From Locusta migratoria (taxonomy: Eukaryota > Arthropoda > Insecta > Orthoptera > Acrididae), in the NCBI GenBank assembly GCA_026315105.1, contig CM048751.1, positions 334,830,649 to 334,894,648 on the forward strand: 64,000 nt of DNA. The letters are read 5' to 3'. A program made the position numbers and the translations under genes. Under the pieces are notes generated by a model, which was not told the origin of the DNA, made no database searches, and saw nothing but the letters and a program-made list of their open reading frames with translations. This document shows, piece by piece, positions 10,760 to 23,214 of this stretch. How positions within the stretch are numbered: position 1 is the first letter of the stretch; every line of letters starts with the position of its first letter.

Positions 10760-13712
10760 CTACACTCAGGAAGCGGCTACACGGGTAGCGGGGGCTGTGT
10801 GGCGTGGACTGGGCGGTTTTTTAGGTTAGATGGCCTCGGGAATACACAAAATGTGTTTCAGTCTCAAAGGGGGCAGGTCAGACACGGGAAGAAAGTAGAC
10901 ATAAAAACCATTGGTGTAACAGTTGTAAATTGTCGTAGCTGTGTTGGGAAAATTCCAGAGCTCCAAGCGCTGATAGAAAGTACTGAGACACAAATCGTTA
11001 TAGGTTCTGAAAGCTGGCTGACGCCTGAGATAAATTCGGCCGAAATTTTTTCAAAGGGCCAAATGGTCTTCAGAAAGGATAGAATAAATAAAACAGGGGG
11101 TGGCGTGTTTATTGCTGTTACAAACGGTTTATCCTGCAACGAAATTGAGGCAGATACTTCCTGTGAATTGGTCTGGGTAGAGGTTATACCTGACCACCGA
11201 AATAAATTAATAATTGGATCTTTTTATCGGCCCCCTGACTCAGACGATGCGGTTGCAGAAATGTTCAAAGAAAGCTTGAATCATATTTCAAATAGGTATC
11301 CGAAGCATACTGTTATAATCGGTGGCGACTTTAATTTACCCTCGATATGTTGGCATAATTACGTATTCAAAACCGGGGGCAAATATAAAACATCGTCCGA
11401 ACTAGTTCTGAATGCTTTTTCTGAGAACTACATCGAACAGTTAGTTCATGAACCCACTAGAATAGTACGTGGTTGCGAAAATACTCTTGATCTCCTAGCA
11501 ACAAATAATCCCGAGATAGTAAAGAGCATCAAAACAGATACAGGGATTAGCGAACATCGAGTTGTAGTAGCGAGACTGAATATCGAAATTCCCAAATGCA
11601 CCAAAAATAAACGAAATATATATCTATTCAATAAAGCAGATAAAAATTCGCTTCACGCTTTCCTGAGTGATAGTCTCCAGTCCTTCAAAACTAAAAATGC
11701 GAGTGTAGATCAGTTGTGGCTTACATTCAAAGACATAATATCAGTAGCAATCGAGAGATTTATACCAAATAAATTAATAAAAGAGGGGGCTGACCCCCCG
11801 TGGTACACAAAACAGGTCAGATCACTGTTGCAGAAACAAAGGAAAACGCATGCAAAATTTAAAAAGACACAGAATCCGCAGGACTGGCAATCTTTTACTG
11901 AAACTCGCAACCTAGCGCGGACTTCAATGCGAGAATCTTATAGTTGTTTCCACAACGAAATCCTGTCTCGTAATCTTGCAGAAATTCTGGTCATATGTGA
12001 AGTACACTAGCGGCAAAACACAAACAATACCTTCACTACGCGATAGCAATGGTATTGCTACCGACGACAGTACTGCTAAGGCAGAATTACTAAACACAGC
12101 TTTCCGAAATTCTTTCACCAAAGAAGACGAAGTGAACACTCCAGTATTCAATCCAAGAACAGCTGCCAGCATGCGAAACTTAGAAGCAGATGTTCCTGGA
12201 GTAGTAAAACAACTTAAGTCGCTAAACAAAAATAAATCTTCCGGGCCAGATTGTATACCAACTAGATTCCTCTCAGAGTATGCTGATGAAATAGCTCCGT
12301 ACTTAGCTATAATTTACAACCGATCACTCAGCGAAAGATCCGTACCCAAAGACTGGAAAGTTGCCCAAATTACTCCAATATTCAAGAAAGGCAATAGGAG
12401 TGATCCCCAAAATTACAGGCCTATCTCATTGACGTCGATTTGCAGTAGGATTTTGGAACATATACTTTGTTAGAATATTATGTACTACCTCGAAGAGAAC
12501 GACCTATTAACCAATAGTCAGCACGGATTCAGAAAGTATCGCTCTTGCGCAACACAGCTTGCCCTTTATTCACATGAAGTGTTAAGTGCCATCGACAAGG
12601 GATCTCAAATCGATTCCATATTTCTGGATTTCCGGAAGGCTTTTGATACTGTACCCCACAAGCGGCTTCTAATGAAATTGCGTGCTTATGGAATATCTCC
12701 CCAATTGTGCGATTGGATTCACGATTTCCTATCAGAAAGGACACAGTTCGTTGTAATTGACGGTAAGTCATCGAGTAAAACAGAAGTGATATCTGGCGTT
12801 CCACAGGGAAGCGTTATTGGTCCCCTACTCTTCCTCGTGTTTATAAGCGATTTAGGAGATAATCTGAATAGCTCCCTTAGACTGTTCGCGGATGATGCTG
12901 TCGTTTATCGGTTAGTGAAGTCAACAGAGGATCAAAGCAACTGCAAAGCGATTTAGACAAAATTTCTACTTGGTGCGAAAATTGGCAATTGACACTAAAT
13001 AAAGAAAATTGTGAAGTAATACACATGACCACTAAAAGAAATCCGCTGAACTTCAATTACGCGATAAATCAGTCAAACCTTAAGGTCGTAAATTCTACCA
13101 AATACCTAGGTGTTACAATTACGAACAACTTTGACTGGAGAGAACACATAGAGAATATTGTGGGGAAGGCGAACCAAAGGTTACGTTTCATTGGCAGAAC
13201 GCTTAGACGATGCACCAGCTCCACCAAAGAGACTGCCTACATCACACTTGTGCGTCCTCTCTTGGAGTACTGTTGCCCCTTGTGGGACCCTCACCAGGTG
13301 GGACTGACGGAAGATATTGAGAAGGTTCAGAGAAGGGCAGCTCGTTTTGTTTTATCACGTTACGGGGGGGAAAGCGTCACGGAAATGTTGCACGAATTTG
13401 GGGGGGGGGGGGGAAATCATTAAAAGAAAGACGTTATTCATTGCGACGTGATCTGTTTGCGAAGTTTCAATCACCGACTTTTAGTTCTGAATGTGAAAAT
13501 ATTTTGCTAGCACCCACCTACTTAGGGAGACATGACCATCCCAATAAAATAAGAAAAATCAGATCGAAAACGGAACGATTTAGGTGTTCTTTCTTCCCGC
13601 GCGCTATTAGAGAATGGAACGGTAGAGAAAAGTTATGAAGGTGGTTAATGAACCCTCTGCCGGGCACTTAAATGTGATTTGCAGAGTATCGATGTAGATG
13701 TAGATGTAGATA
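10760..13712 (+). mobile_element. CR1-like non-LTR retrotransposon, copy 1 (longest)
   Basis: This copy contains an AP-type endonuclease, a reverse transcriptase and a C-terminal domain, then a short 3' UTR ending in GTGATTTGCAGAGTATC and a microsatellite-like tail of GATGTA units (13691-13711). Such short-repeat tails, rather than poly(A), are usual for CR1/L2-type elements. The 5' boundary is near 10760 and uncertain. It is inserted inside a piggyBac relic. At least four partial copies are elsewhere in the window. Confidence 0.85.
10799..13638 (+). pseudogene. CR1-like ORF2: endonuclease and reverse transcriptase, four lesions
   Basis: The reading frame from 10799 gives an endonuclease domain with SESW (residues 70-73), FYRPP (142-146), GGDFN (175-179) and SEHR (251-254). 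A frameshift near 11976 moves the frame to the reverse transcriptase. This has NYRPISL, an in-frame stop at 12471-12473, FLDFRKAFD, GVPQGSVIGPLLF and the catalytic FADD at 12885-12896. Another frameshift follows near 12936. The C-terminal domain runs from KYLGVTI to RAARFVLSRY. A G run at 13400-13413 breaks the frame once more, and the last segment ends at 13638. All catalytic motifs survive, so decay is recent. Confidence 0.85.
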
Positions 13713-13942
13713 TTATAGTCAGGAACCTTCAAATAAAAATATTCGTGTATGATAATATCCACAAAACACTTATTTTCATTTAAATTCTCATATTAGACGT
13801 AACGGGTCCGATGGACCCAAGATATGTAAATGTGCAAAGAATATATGTTATGCATAGAAGGGTTAATAAAAACATAAAAATCAATGCATGGACTCAAAAA
13901 AGGTTTGAAAATGAGAAGATAAATACATGGAATTATTACTTA

Positions 13943-15895
13943 TTGAATATTATAATTGTCGAAAGACACATTGAAACTTTTTTCACCTCTGCGACCTATC
14001 TTTGGGATGCGTAAAACAGATACAATGTCACTTTTAAGAACAACAGATAAATCTTCAACAGGTGGGAATATAAATACTGATTTCTTTTTTAGGAATGAGT
14101 TCTTTCTGGTGAACTTCACAGATATTTCATTATTCGAAATTCCACAGACTAGACCTACAAAAAATTTTCTGTTTTCTTCGTGCAAAATTTCACCAAAACC
14201 CAGTCATTCACATCCACATCTTTCACTTGCTTAGCAAGATGATCACTAAAATCTTCATCATCAAATTCCTCTAAAATACTGCTGCCAATGTTTTCTTCAT
14301 CTTCATAGATGACATCATCATTGTCTTCATCAGATGTTGAATCTAATTCATCTTGACGTTTTTTTTATTTTTTACTGCTTTCTTTTCATCCTTTTCTTTC
14401 AGACGCTGGATAATCTCTTTGCTGGTAAAAATTTCTGCCCCATCACAAACCTTTCTCTTTGAACTTTTAATGGTCTGAACAATCTGTTGATTTTTTCTTA
14501 ATATGCTTTACTTGTCGATGGATTTGGGTTGCAGATTGCAGCTTCTACTTCTACAGGTGCCTTTTGAGACCCAATGGATAATTGTTCAGAAGATTTCAAG
14601 CTCTCCAACGCTAAATTTTCATTCCTCTCGATTGTATCATCTGTGGGTTGAACCTCTGATATTTTTTTTCCATTTTTGCAACGAAGCTAGGTCGTAATGT
14701 TTCTCAGAAATTACTTTATTGTTGAAAGGCATTATGCCATATTTCCTGAATCAACGTTTCATTACGTCTGCACTCGTCTGTAACCACACATGTCCGATTA
14801 ATTCGGAAAACATCTTCTTGGGAATTTTCATTCCTGCATGCTCCCTCTGCCATTTGGCCAATCTGGCGTCCCAAGCACTTTTAAGGGACGGAAATACAGA
14901 AATGTCGAGGGGTTGTAACAGATGAGGTGTGTGTGTGTCGAGGTAGTTTTAAAATCGTTATCTGGTCTTCAATTGCTAGCTGAGCGACCTCTATGCTGAT
15001 ATCGATGGAATGTCCATCGTAAATTAGAAGAACTGGTCTTTTATCCCCTATATTCGGTATGAAGCGGTTTTTTAGATAATTGGTGAATACATCAGTTTCC
15101 ATCCACCCATGTTTAGTGGCAGCATATGCTGTTCTTGGATAACCACTTCCCTCTGATGCAATCCATTCATTCCATATACTCTTCCCCTTGAAGACAATTA
15201 AAGGGGGAAGCTTCTTCCCAGAAGCACTGCAAGCCATTAATACGATTGTATTTTCTAGTCCTGGTCCACTTACTGTCCTTGTAGATGGTTTGCCAATTCT
15301 TCCCACGACTTTTGTTTTTGAAGGGTCTGAGGAAAAGCTAGATTCACCTAACTGAATACCTGTTCTGGTTTATCAAGATAGTCTAAGTTCGTAAGAGTAG
15401 ATTCAAGAAAGGTGAAATAGTCATGAATTATGAAATGATCCAATACTTTCTTTCGGGCCGCTTCTACACTTTGAGGCTTCTTAATAGAAAGACGTTGGCG
15501 TTTCCTGAAATTTATGAACCAGTCTTTTCCCGGTCGGCTATGTTTAACTTGACTTTTTATTCCAATATTCGTAACAAATTCTCCCACAAGGTCTAACACT
15601 TCACTGCGTGAGAACCCGAAGCCCCATGTGTCCATTGTACAAAGTGCATTGGCACTAATTCTTTCTACTTCAGGAGGTATGTCCGGTGTTCGACCAAAAG
15701 TGAAGCTATTCTACCCTCTTCTCCCTTTCAGATGATATTTCAAAGTTGTCAGAGGAATTTTGTGCATTCTACTTGCTGTTGTTATCGTCACATTTCCAGA
15801 TTTTACGTCGGCGACAGGTTTTTGTAAAGTTTCTTGAGTGTAAGATTTAGCTCGATCGCTTTTTTTCACGTAATTTCGGACCATGTTGAGAGTAA
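13943..15895 (-). pseudogene. pogo/Jerky-like transposase (DDE_1), minus strand
   Basis: A start at 15895 opens a psq-type helix-turn-helix (MVRNYVKK, then TASRMHKIPLTTLKYHLKG). It is followed by a second DNA-binding segment with KDWFINFRKR (about 15630-15480), and then the DDE core with SSFSSDPSKTK, ENTIVLMACSASGKKLPP and LLIYDGHS. The C-terminal part has SLKSAWDARL, an acidic stretch, and WVLVKFCTKK. A frameshift lies near 15352, and the first catalytic Asp appears as Gly at 15346-15348. Further shifts occur near 14920 and 14190. The overall length (about 650 residues) fits pogo/Jerky transposases. Confidence 0.8.
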
Positions 15896-15987
15896 AAACA
15901 TTAAACCTTAACAATCGTGGGGCAAGTGCGTTACTCTCACGCTCTTTCCCCACTCCTTGCAGACGCTCTTGCCCCGTGATGTATATT

Positions 15988-17790
15988 CTACATCTACATC
16001 TACATGGGATACTCTGCAAATCACATTTAAGTGCCTGGCAGAGGGTTCATCGAACCACAATTATACTATTTATCTCCCATTCCATTCTCTTATAGCGCGC
16101 GGGAAGAAAGAACACCTGAATCTCTCTGTTCGAGCTCTGATTTCTCGTATTTTATTCTGATGATCATTTCTACCTATTTAAGTGGGAGACAACAATATAT
16201 TTTCGCATTCGGAGGAGAACGTTGGCGATTGGAGTTTCGCAAGTAGCCCACGCCGCAGCGATAAGCGGCGTTGTTGTAATGATTCCCATCCCAGATCCTG
16301 TATCATTTCCGTAACGCTGTCTCCCCTGTATAGTGACAATACGAAACGAGCTGCCCTTCTTTGGACTCTTTCGATGTCCTCCGTCAAACCCACCTGATAA
16401 GGATCCCACACTGGGCTGCAATACTCCAAAAATGGACGGACAAGCGCAGTGCATGCAGTTTCTTTAGTAGTTCTGTTGCATCTTTTAAGGGTTCTGCCAA
16501 TAAAACGCAGTATCTGGTTCGCCTTTCCCACGATATTATCAATGTGTTCTTTCCAGTTTAGGTCTGAAGTAATAGTAATTCCTAGGTATTTTGTGGAGTT
16601 TACGGCCTTCACATTTGATTGATTTATGTTGTAAACAAAGTTTAAAGGATTTCTTTTCTTACTAGTGTGGACGACTTCACACTTCTCATTACTTAGAGTC
16701 AATTGCCAATTTTTACAACATACTGATATCTTATTCAGATCGTTCTGTAGTTGGTTATGATCTTCAGATGATTTTACTAGACGGTAAATGACGGCTTTAT
16801 CTGCAAACAACCTAAGAGAGCTACTTAGATGTCCCCCTAAATCGTTTATGTAAATAAGGAACAGCAGAGGACCAATAACACTACCCTGTGGAATGCCCGA
16901 TATCACCTGTGCATCTCGCATTGAAATCCTCGCTAAATTTCGTGCTTCTGAGTACGATCGCAAATCCTGGGGATTTCGGGTTCGTTTAAATTTAGTATGC
17001 GTTTTCCTTTGCATTTGCAACAGTGCCCTGACCTGTTTTGTGTACCAAGGGGGATCGCCTCCTTCTTTTATTAATTTATTTCGTATAAAACTGTTAATTG
17101 CTGTCGATATCACTTCTTTGAATTTGTGCCACATCTGGTCTACACCTACGTTTAGTGTTAGAAACGAGTGGAAGCTGTCTTTCAAGAAGCAATGTATTTT
17201 GTTTTCATCTGCTTTCCTGAACAAATATACTTTGCGTTTATTTTTGGTAACTTTGGGACTTTCGATATTCAATTTCGCTACGACAGCTCTGTGTTCACTA
17301 ATACCTGTATCCGTTTTGATGCTCGTTATGACCTCAGGATTATTTGTTGCTAAGAGATCAAGTGTGTTTTCACAGCCTTTTACAATTCTAGTTGGCTCAT
17401 GAACTAATTGTTCGAAGTAATTCTCAGAGAATGCGTTGAGTACAATTTCGGACGATGTTTTATGCCTACCTTCTGATTTGAAAATATAATTTCGCCAACA
17501 GATCGAGGTAAATTAAAATCACCACCTACTATTATCGTGTGAGTCGGGTACGTTTTTGTAATTAGACTCAGGTTTTCTTTGAACCTTTCTGCTATTGTAT
17601 CGTCAGAGTCGGGAGGCCGGTAAAAGGAACCGATTATTAACTTCTTAAGATTTTCGGGTACAACCTCTACCCATAATAGCTCGCAGGAACTATCAGCTTC
17701 AGCTTCGCTACATGAAATACTACTTTTGACGGCGACAAACACGCCCCCACCTATTTTGTCTACTCTATCCTTTCTGAACACCGATAGATC
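15988..17790 (-). pseudogene. CR1-like LINE copy 2 with in-frame internal deletion
   Basis: The GATGTA-type tail lies at 15988-16003, so the element reads on the minus strand. The endonuclease part (about 17781-17300) has FYRPPDSDD and GGDFNLP, then a frameshift. A long frame from 17272 to 16181 follows. Within it, SMRDA is joined directly to QVISGIPQGS near 16910, and about 850 bp found in copy 1 (most of the reverse transcriptase N-terminal half) is missing without breaking the frame. The catalytic FADD reads FADK (Lys codon at 16796-16798). The copy is 5' truncated near 17790. Confidence 0.85.
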
Positions 17791-17814
17791 TGAGGGGCAA
17801 GAGCGACCCCGTTA

Positions 17815-18300
17815 GTAAACAAAAAATCATATGAAGATATTTTAAAATTAGGTATATTTATGATGTACTAATGTGTTATATTTACCTAGCATATATGCAC
17901 ACAGCAAGTATCTACGAAAGTCCAGCTGCAACGAATGACGAAAGAAAATTGATGTACTGTTTACGTCATGATGCATATAATCAGCGATATTGTAAAAAAA
18001 AATTAAGCATAGAATATTTAACAAAAACATCTTTGAATCAACAGCTCAATAAATTACACCAAAGTAATTACAACAAACAGCGTGACCTAAGCAGCATCCA
18101 GATAAAAAATATATATGAATGCAAGTAATTATGACTTGTACATACAATATAACACGGCCATATTAATGTATCTTCCTGTAAAACACACTTTGTTCTCTGT
18201 AATAGGTGGCTTAAGAAAATGGGCAAAGCCCGAAACTAGTCAGCATTTGAAATAATAGCAGCTTTGGTGCAATATATAAAAATGTCTTTTCTACAATAAT
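17815..18300. other. AT-rich DNA with one hammerhead-like relic
   Basis: No protein family recognised. At about 18206-18246 a segment with a GGGC/GCCC stem followed by GAAACTAGTC resembles a decayed hammerhead core, but the conserved CUGANGA box is mutated. It is treated as a weak relic of a Penelope-like terminal repeat. Confidence 0.25.
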
Positions 18301-18329
18301 AACTTAAACGATACTCTTTCGACATACTT

Positions 18330-18620
18330 CCTTATGAATCACATCCGTAAATTCTATATTCTGTGGATTTATTATAGTGATCGTAAGACAAAACCCCCAG
18401 TTCCCAGTACTTGCGCGAGTAGCGAAAGTGGTGACGTCGTACCAACCTGATGACGTCACGCTCTCGGGAGGGTCAATAGGTCGGCCGGGGACGACGAGTG
18501 CTGGCGCCAGGCATTCCTGCGGCAACAGGTAGCTGCGAGAGGGGAGGGAGGCCTCGTGGGTTGCGCCAGGGTGTTCCGTCACCTAGGGCGGAATCAGCAA
18601 TTCGCTGCGTCTTCCCTCGG
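18330..18620. other. GC-rich unique-looking segment
   Basis: This roughly 290 bp segment is much richer in G+C and CpG than its surroundings. It contains GTGACGTC and TGATGACGTCAC motifs (CRE-like palindromes) near 18430 and 18450. It does not resemble any repeat recognised here. It could be a host regulatory island or an old repeat. No gene is supported. Confidence 0.3.
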
Positions 18621-19119
18621 CTAGGGATTTATTCGTGGGAAAATGGCACATTTCTTTAATCTGCACTGAACCTTTAACTATAGTACGGACTTCAGAGAGG
18701 AATTCATTTGGGACTTGTATTTTTCCAGGGTATATCAGAGATGGTTATTTGTTGTACAGCACAGCAGTGGTGAACTTTTATGGTTGTCATCTTATTATAT
18801 CAACACAGGATTACTGGTAACGCGGCGTAAGTAGACTTTAACAAAAATGTCCTACTAGTGTAGTATCATACGAAAATTACACACATCACAAAAAGTGTTC
18901 CATTACATTGTTTGCAAAGTCTCCTGAACATTGAGGTTGAAAGCGCTTCTTACATGTAAAACACAGTTTCTTAGATATTCCATAAATATCTAGTACCTCA
19001 ATTTTTAATTTTGATTAGATTAACCTGCTAACATTTTTGGAACAAGGAGGTAGAATCAAAGATTAGATTTTTCTAGACCACCACAAACACAGCAATTTAA
19101 TTTAATTGAAGAGAACACA

Positions 19120-19970
19120 TGTACCAAAGCTGGTGGCTTAAGTAAGTAAGCACATTAATGTTATTGTAAAAGTAAAAACGTAATGGTCAATTAAGGAAAA
19201 GGAAAGCCAAAAACCTGAAGAGCATTTGAAAGAATGTACAATAATTAAGGTTGTTAAGGCTAGCAATTATAGATTTACCAAACTTACAACAATTTTTAAA
19301 GATACAAATTATGGTACGGCCGGCAGGCCCCTATTGTAACACAAAAAAACCATGTAATGCTCGGACATCCACAGCAATTATTTTATGTGATAAGGCGTTT
19401 AATATGATGCATATATAAACATAATTTTAATACTTAGACCCCCAAAGATAACTATTAAACAACGAAATCTAAAAACAGACTTTACATTAAAGAAAATGCA
19501 ATTGTCATGAAATCGGGAGGATATTTAATGGCCTATATTATGATAGCAATTGATCAAGAAAAAGGTCAGGTAACATTATGAACAGAGTGGGCCAACTTAA
19601 AATCATCACAATCAATCCAGCTCGAGCCAAATTTGAAACTAGACTTGCAGTTTACCAATACCTAAAACACAGGCTTGCAACAGGAACATGAGAGTGAGAC
19701 TTAAAACAGACTCACAATTTTTCTGACGAACTTGGGCCTTATATAAAAGGTATATGACAGGCGGAGGATAATTCTTCAAGTAGGTAAGTACTTTGATATT
19801 ATATGACTGTAACAGTAAAAACATTATGGCACATTAAGGAAAAGAAAAGTCTAAAATATGAAGGGCTTAGCGGCACATTTAACAGAATCGGTTTACAATA
19901 ATTGAGGTTGTTACGGGTAAAGGATAAATATTGTCCAAATTTACAACGATGTTTAAAATTACAAATGACA
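19120..19970. repeat. Two diverged copies of an unclassified AT-rich repeat
   Basis: The segment at about 19140-19320 (GTAAGTAAGCACATTAATG, AATTAAGGAAAAGG, AATAATTAAGGTTGTTA, TTTAAAGATACAAAT) recurs in the same order and orientation at about 19780-19975 (GTAGGTAAGTACTTTG, CATTAAGGAAAAG, AATAATTGAGGTTGTTA, TTTAAAATTACAAATG). This is a direct repeat about 650 bp apart. No protein is encoded, and the family is not identified. Confidence 0.5.
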
Positions 19971-20542
19971 AGGGATGAAAGATTGCACTTTACTAGACAA
20001 AGATATCAATAACTTGTGATACTTTGAAATTAGAGCAATCTTAACACGGCATTGAAATTTAATAAGGTTGGTTACAATGTACCAGTAGCTCTGGGCTGTC
20101 TTGTTTGTACTTCCAAACGTAAACAAGATAGCACACTGCCAAGGGCCCAACAAGTTGATATCTCGGCCAGACGACCGCCACGGGTGTTAAGAGATTACAC
20201 AGTTTATTCTACCAAAACCTCTCAACATGAACCAGCCCATTCAAAAGTAATAATAAACAGCAAAATGGACCAAGAGTAAATACCAATGATATGGAGAAAA
20301 AAAAACCTGTTAACTACAACCGTTCGAGTTCAGGAAACTCGGACGGAGGGGGGAAAACGCTGAACCGTAAAATATACTGCCGCGCCTGAGTAACAGCAAC
20401 CAGGGCGCGAAAGGGCATGACGCTACCGTAATCAAAAACACACATCAGAATCAATTAAATTGCAAATGCAATGAAAAACGGCAACCAGCAAACAGCGGCG
20501 CGCAAACGACAGGTGGGGATGACACTGGAAAAAGGACCTACA

Positions 20543-21144
20543 GTTTTGTTCCAATCTTTATGAAAGTTTGTACACGTAAGCTTCAATCCATGAGGACGTC
20601 ATAACAAATAGAAATCGCAAATAATGCCATAGAATGCGGCGAGATTTTCGAAATACACTGTATGAGAATGACAGTACTTAGCGACTTGCAACAAACTTTG
20701 AACATAATTTCAAACCTTTATTAAACTTTTTCTCGCTGGCAACCATAGTAAAATGATGAAAGGAAAAAGGATTCTCGCTTACTACTTTTCCGCTGTTTAT
20801 GGAGTAAAAGTACGGCATTCGGTAAGACGTTACAATTTATAATTATAACCCTTACAAATTGTAGCGACAGGAAATTTTACAGACAGTATACACACATATA
20901 GTTGATTGTAGCTTCTAAATTGCGTCACTGTGCGACACGTAGTTCATGAGATATGAGCACATAAACAGTAACGTTCATGGGAAACCACCCCATCACGCAA
21001 AAAATTTTTGTCTATTACTTCTGTACTATTAATTGTATTCCTAAGAGATTTTACAGACATACAGCCCTTATACAAATGTATATATACCTGAAAATGGCAG
21101 GAATAAATAAATAAATACCCGGGCAACGTCGGGTTTTCAGATAG
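20543..21144 (+). mobile_element. Helitron-like 3' end, family B copy 1
   Basis: The sequence matches 45445-46107 over most of its length. It ends in a GC hairpin (CCCGGGCAACGTCGGG) followed by TTTTCAGATAG at 21144. Helitron 3' ends have a short hairpin just before CTRR. Here the final tetranucleotide is ATAG, a one-base departure from CTAG. The 5' end typical of Helitrons is missing, so this is a 5'-truncated copy. It has no coding capacity. Confidence 0.65.
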
Positions 21145-21319
21145 TTACCAAATAACGACACTCACACCCTAATAAGACAAGCAGACACCTTTCAAATCCT
21201 AAACAACCTTACGGAAGTCATTTCTAACAAGATAAGACAGATGTATGCGAGAGAGTTACAGCAAGGTGCTGCCAACCTGGACTGATCATGATGCCCGGAC
21301 ATGTCACCGCCGGGGTTGT

Positions 21320-21340
21320 GGGGGGGGGGGGGGGGGGGGG
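21320..21340 (+). repeat. Poly(G) run, 21 bases
   Basis: An uninterrupted run of 21 G lies just upstream of the Harbinger element. Its length is likely polymorphic and error-prone in sequencing. Confidence 0.9.
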
Positions 21341-21610
21341 TACTGGCCGTCAGCTGTCATCCTGCTGGCGAGATCCACTGCCCCCCTGGACCAGGGGGGG
21401 ATCCGGGCGTCTCCAACCAAGACACTAAAGGTGCGTTTAGATGGGCAATGAAAATTGCATATTGTCGACAATATATCCCGGAAATGTTGTCGGCCAACAT
21501 TGCAGCCACATGTATTGCAGCAACACAAGTGACAACAAATCGGCATCTATTGCCCAGCAATGTTTGCGGCAACTAATTTCAGGGCAGAGGCTACACAATT
21601 TCATACAAAA

Positions 21611-22057
21611 TGGATGAGTGCGACGTTATAGAAGTGAGTGCGGCTCTCCTACTTTTACATGAAACAAGTGTTAATGCTTTTCGAAACAGAAAGAAGAGAA
21701 ATCGGACTATGTGTATGCGTCCTTTTTTTGAGTAGGCGGAGTAATTCGTGAAATTTAACTCGTGAGTTAATGCTAGATACGTACCTGTTCCAGAACTTTA
21801 CTCGTAAGTCTAAAAACGATTTCGGATATCTCACCCAATTTATTGGTCCGAACATAGCTAAATCCAATACAAACATGAGAGACTGTATTCCAGTAACAAA
21901 CGACTTGCGATCACATTTCAACGACGTGAATATACAAGGCCTCCAACAGGTTCCACGAAACCCAAGTACAAGAACCAAAGAAGTGCGAGAAGAATTTATG
22001 AATTATTTTATATGTGATCAGGGGTTGAGTAGCCTGGCAAGATGTATAATAAATTAA
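21611..22057 (+). pseudogene. Harbinger nuclease (outer element), core deleted
   Basis: The start at 21611 gives MDECDVIEVSAALLLLHE and a basic stretch RNRKKRNR as in Harbinger nuclease N-termini. After a frameshift, the frame ending at 22057 has YLFQNFTRKSKNDFGYL and IGPNIAKSNTNMRDCIPV, and is then joined to a C-terminal end with QQVPRNPS and VREEFMNYF. The DDE catalytic core that should lie between is absent, so the protein is inactive and the element was non-autonomous. Confidence 0.75.
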
Positions 22058-22250
22058 TGTACAAGCAAATTAATGTTTACATTGAATAAAAATTTTTGCT
22101 TACTTCTTCATTTGTGTTTATGCTGTCAAACCCGCGTGAGGCACATCCCTAGATAGTGTGAAACTAATGCAATTGTAGGCGAACTACGTGGAAGAAGGAG
22201 AGCCACCTGCACTTCAACTTTTCTTTTGATGTTTCTTTGCCTCGCTTTTA

Positions 22251-23214
22251 AGGCTCTGTCAAATAGAGAGCGGGCAGCCCGAATGGGCAGAACGCGCGGG
22301 CACCGTGTTGCAATAGAGCTTACCGCTTCGGTCAAACAGGGAGAAGTCGCACGAGCTGCCCGCCGCGTGCTTCGGGCAGGCTCTGATTTTCTACAGAGAA
22401 CGTGGCGGGAAAGCGGGAGCGGAACAAATAGAAAGTGATCGATTCGGGGCGTCCAGAGCCATTCCTGTACGGCACACGTGACCCAGAACACAGAAATACA
22501 GAAATGCGTCTAAAAAGGCAGAAACAAGGAAGGAGAATTTTCATCAATGAAACAAGTATATGAGTGATGCGATACTATTAGTGCAGGATCGTATTTGTTT
22601 GTTTCTTTAGAAATGTAATGATATTAGTGTAGGTTCGGATTTTGGTGGAAAATTATTTAAAGCTGAAACTACAATCGTGATATTAGTTGTAATATGCCTC
22701 ATAAATGTCAACTTATATTGTTACAATAAAAAACAAATGAAACATTAAAATGAATGAAACGTGTAATAAATAACATGCTTACCTCAAGCAAATTGACAAT
22801 CTTTCCAGAGATCCAATAGGCTTTCTCCAGTTTGATTGAATTTTTATAATACGTTACTCGATCAGATAGTGTATCGTTTCACATTGTTCGCGAGACATAC
22901 GTAAAAAACGGTCTTCACACGGCTACAGTTCTTTACAAAGACGATGAATTTACCATATTCTTCTCGCTTCGTATTAATTTCATGTACCCATTTTCTTCGC
23001 TTCCTTGACGCAACCGTGAGGAGAAGTAGAAATTCGTCGTCATCTGAACTACTGCTCATGTTTATACGCTCCGCGCCTGAATCACGCACTGCAAGTGTCA
23101 GTCAATAGCTGGAACACCGAGCACTGCCCGCGTTGTGCCTCACTGCTGCGGAACGCGGCGGACAACAGCGCGTTCTGCCCGCGCGGGCTGCCCGCTCCCT
23201 GTTTGACGGAGCCT
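22251..23214. mobile_element. PIF/Harbinger element (inner), with TTA target duplication
   Basis: Both ends share a terminal inverted repeat of about 45 bp, starting AGGCTCTGTCAAATAGAGAG on the left and AGGCTCCGTCAAACAGGGAG read inward from the right, and rich in GGGCAG. TTA flanks it at 22248-22250 and 23215-23217. It is inserted in the MADF gene of the outer element, and removing it with one TTA copy rejoins that gene. It carries a nuclease N-terminal remnant on the minus strand. Confidence 0.88.
22862..23059 (-). pseudogene. Harbinger nuclease N-terminal remnant (inner element)
   Basis: A start at 23059 gives MSSSSDDDEFLLLL, then a basic RKRRKWVHEINTKREEYG block. This is the conserved N-terminal signature of insect Harbinger nucleases (WVH.I...R..YG.F). 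The frame ends at 22862 without any DDE motif. The nuclease strand is opposite to that of the outer element. Nothing downstream inside the element restores the catalytic domain. Confidence 0.65.

Larger units (their letters stand above)
9572..13862 (+). mobile_element. piggyBac-like element 1, interrupted by a CR1 LINE
   Basis: The right end is clear. GCATAGAAGGG is followed by TTAA at 13863-13866, and a subterminal palindromic motif GGGTCCGATGGACCC lies at 13805-13819. The same motif occurs twice near the left side, at about 9589-9601 and 9779-9793. A possible left TTAA is at 9568-9571, but its terminal match is weak, so the left boundary is uncertain. A transposase N-terminal remnant lies at 10180-10640, and the rest of the gene is missing. 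The CR1 LINE occupies most of the interior. Confidence 0.6.

Noticed and set aside
9572..13862. An LTR retrotransposon
   Set aside because: The repeated GGGTCC motifs are short subterminal palindromes of a piggyBac element. No long direct repeats, gag, protease or integrase were seen.
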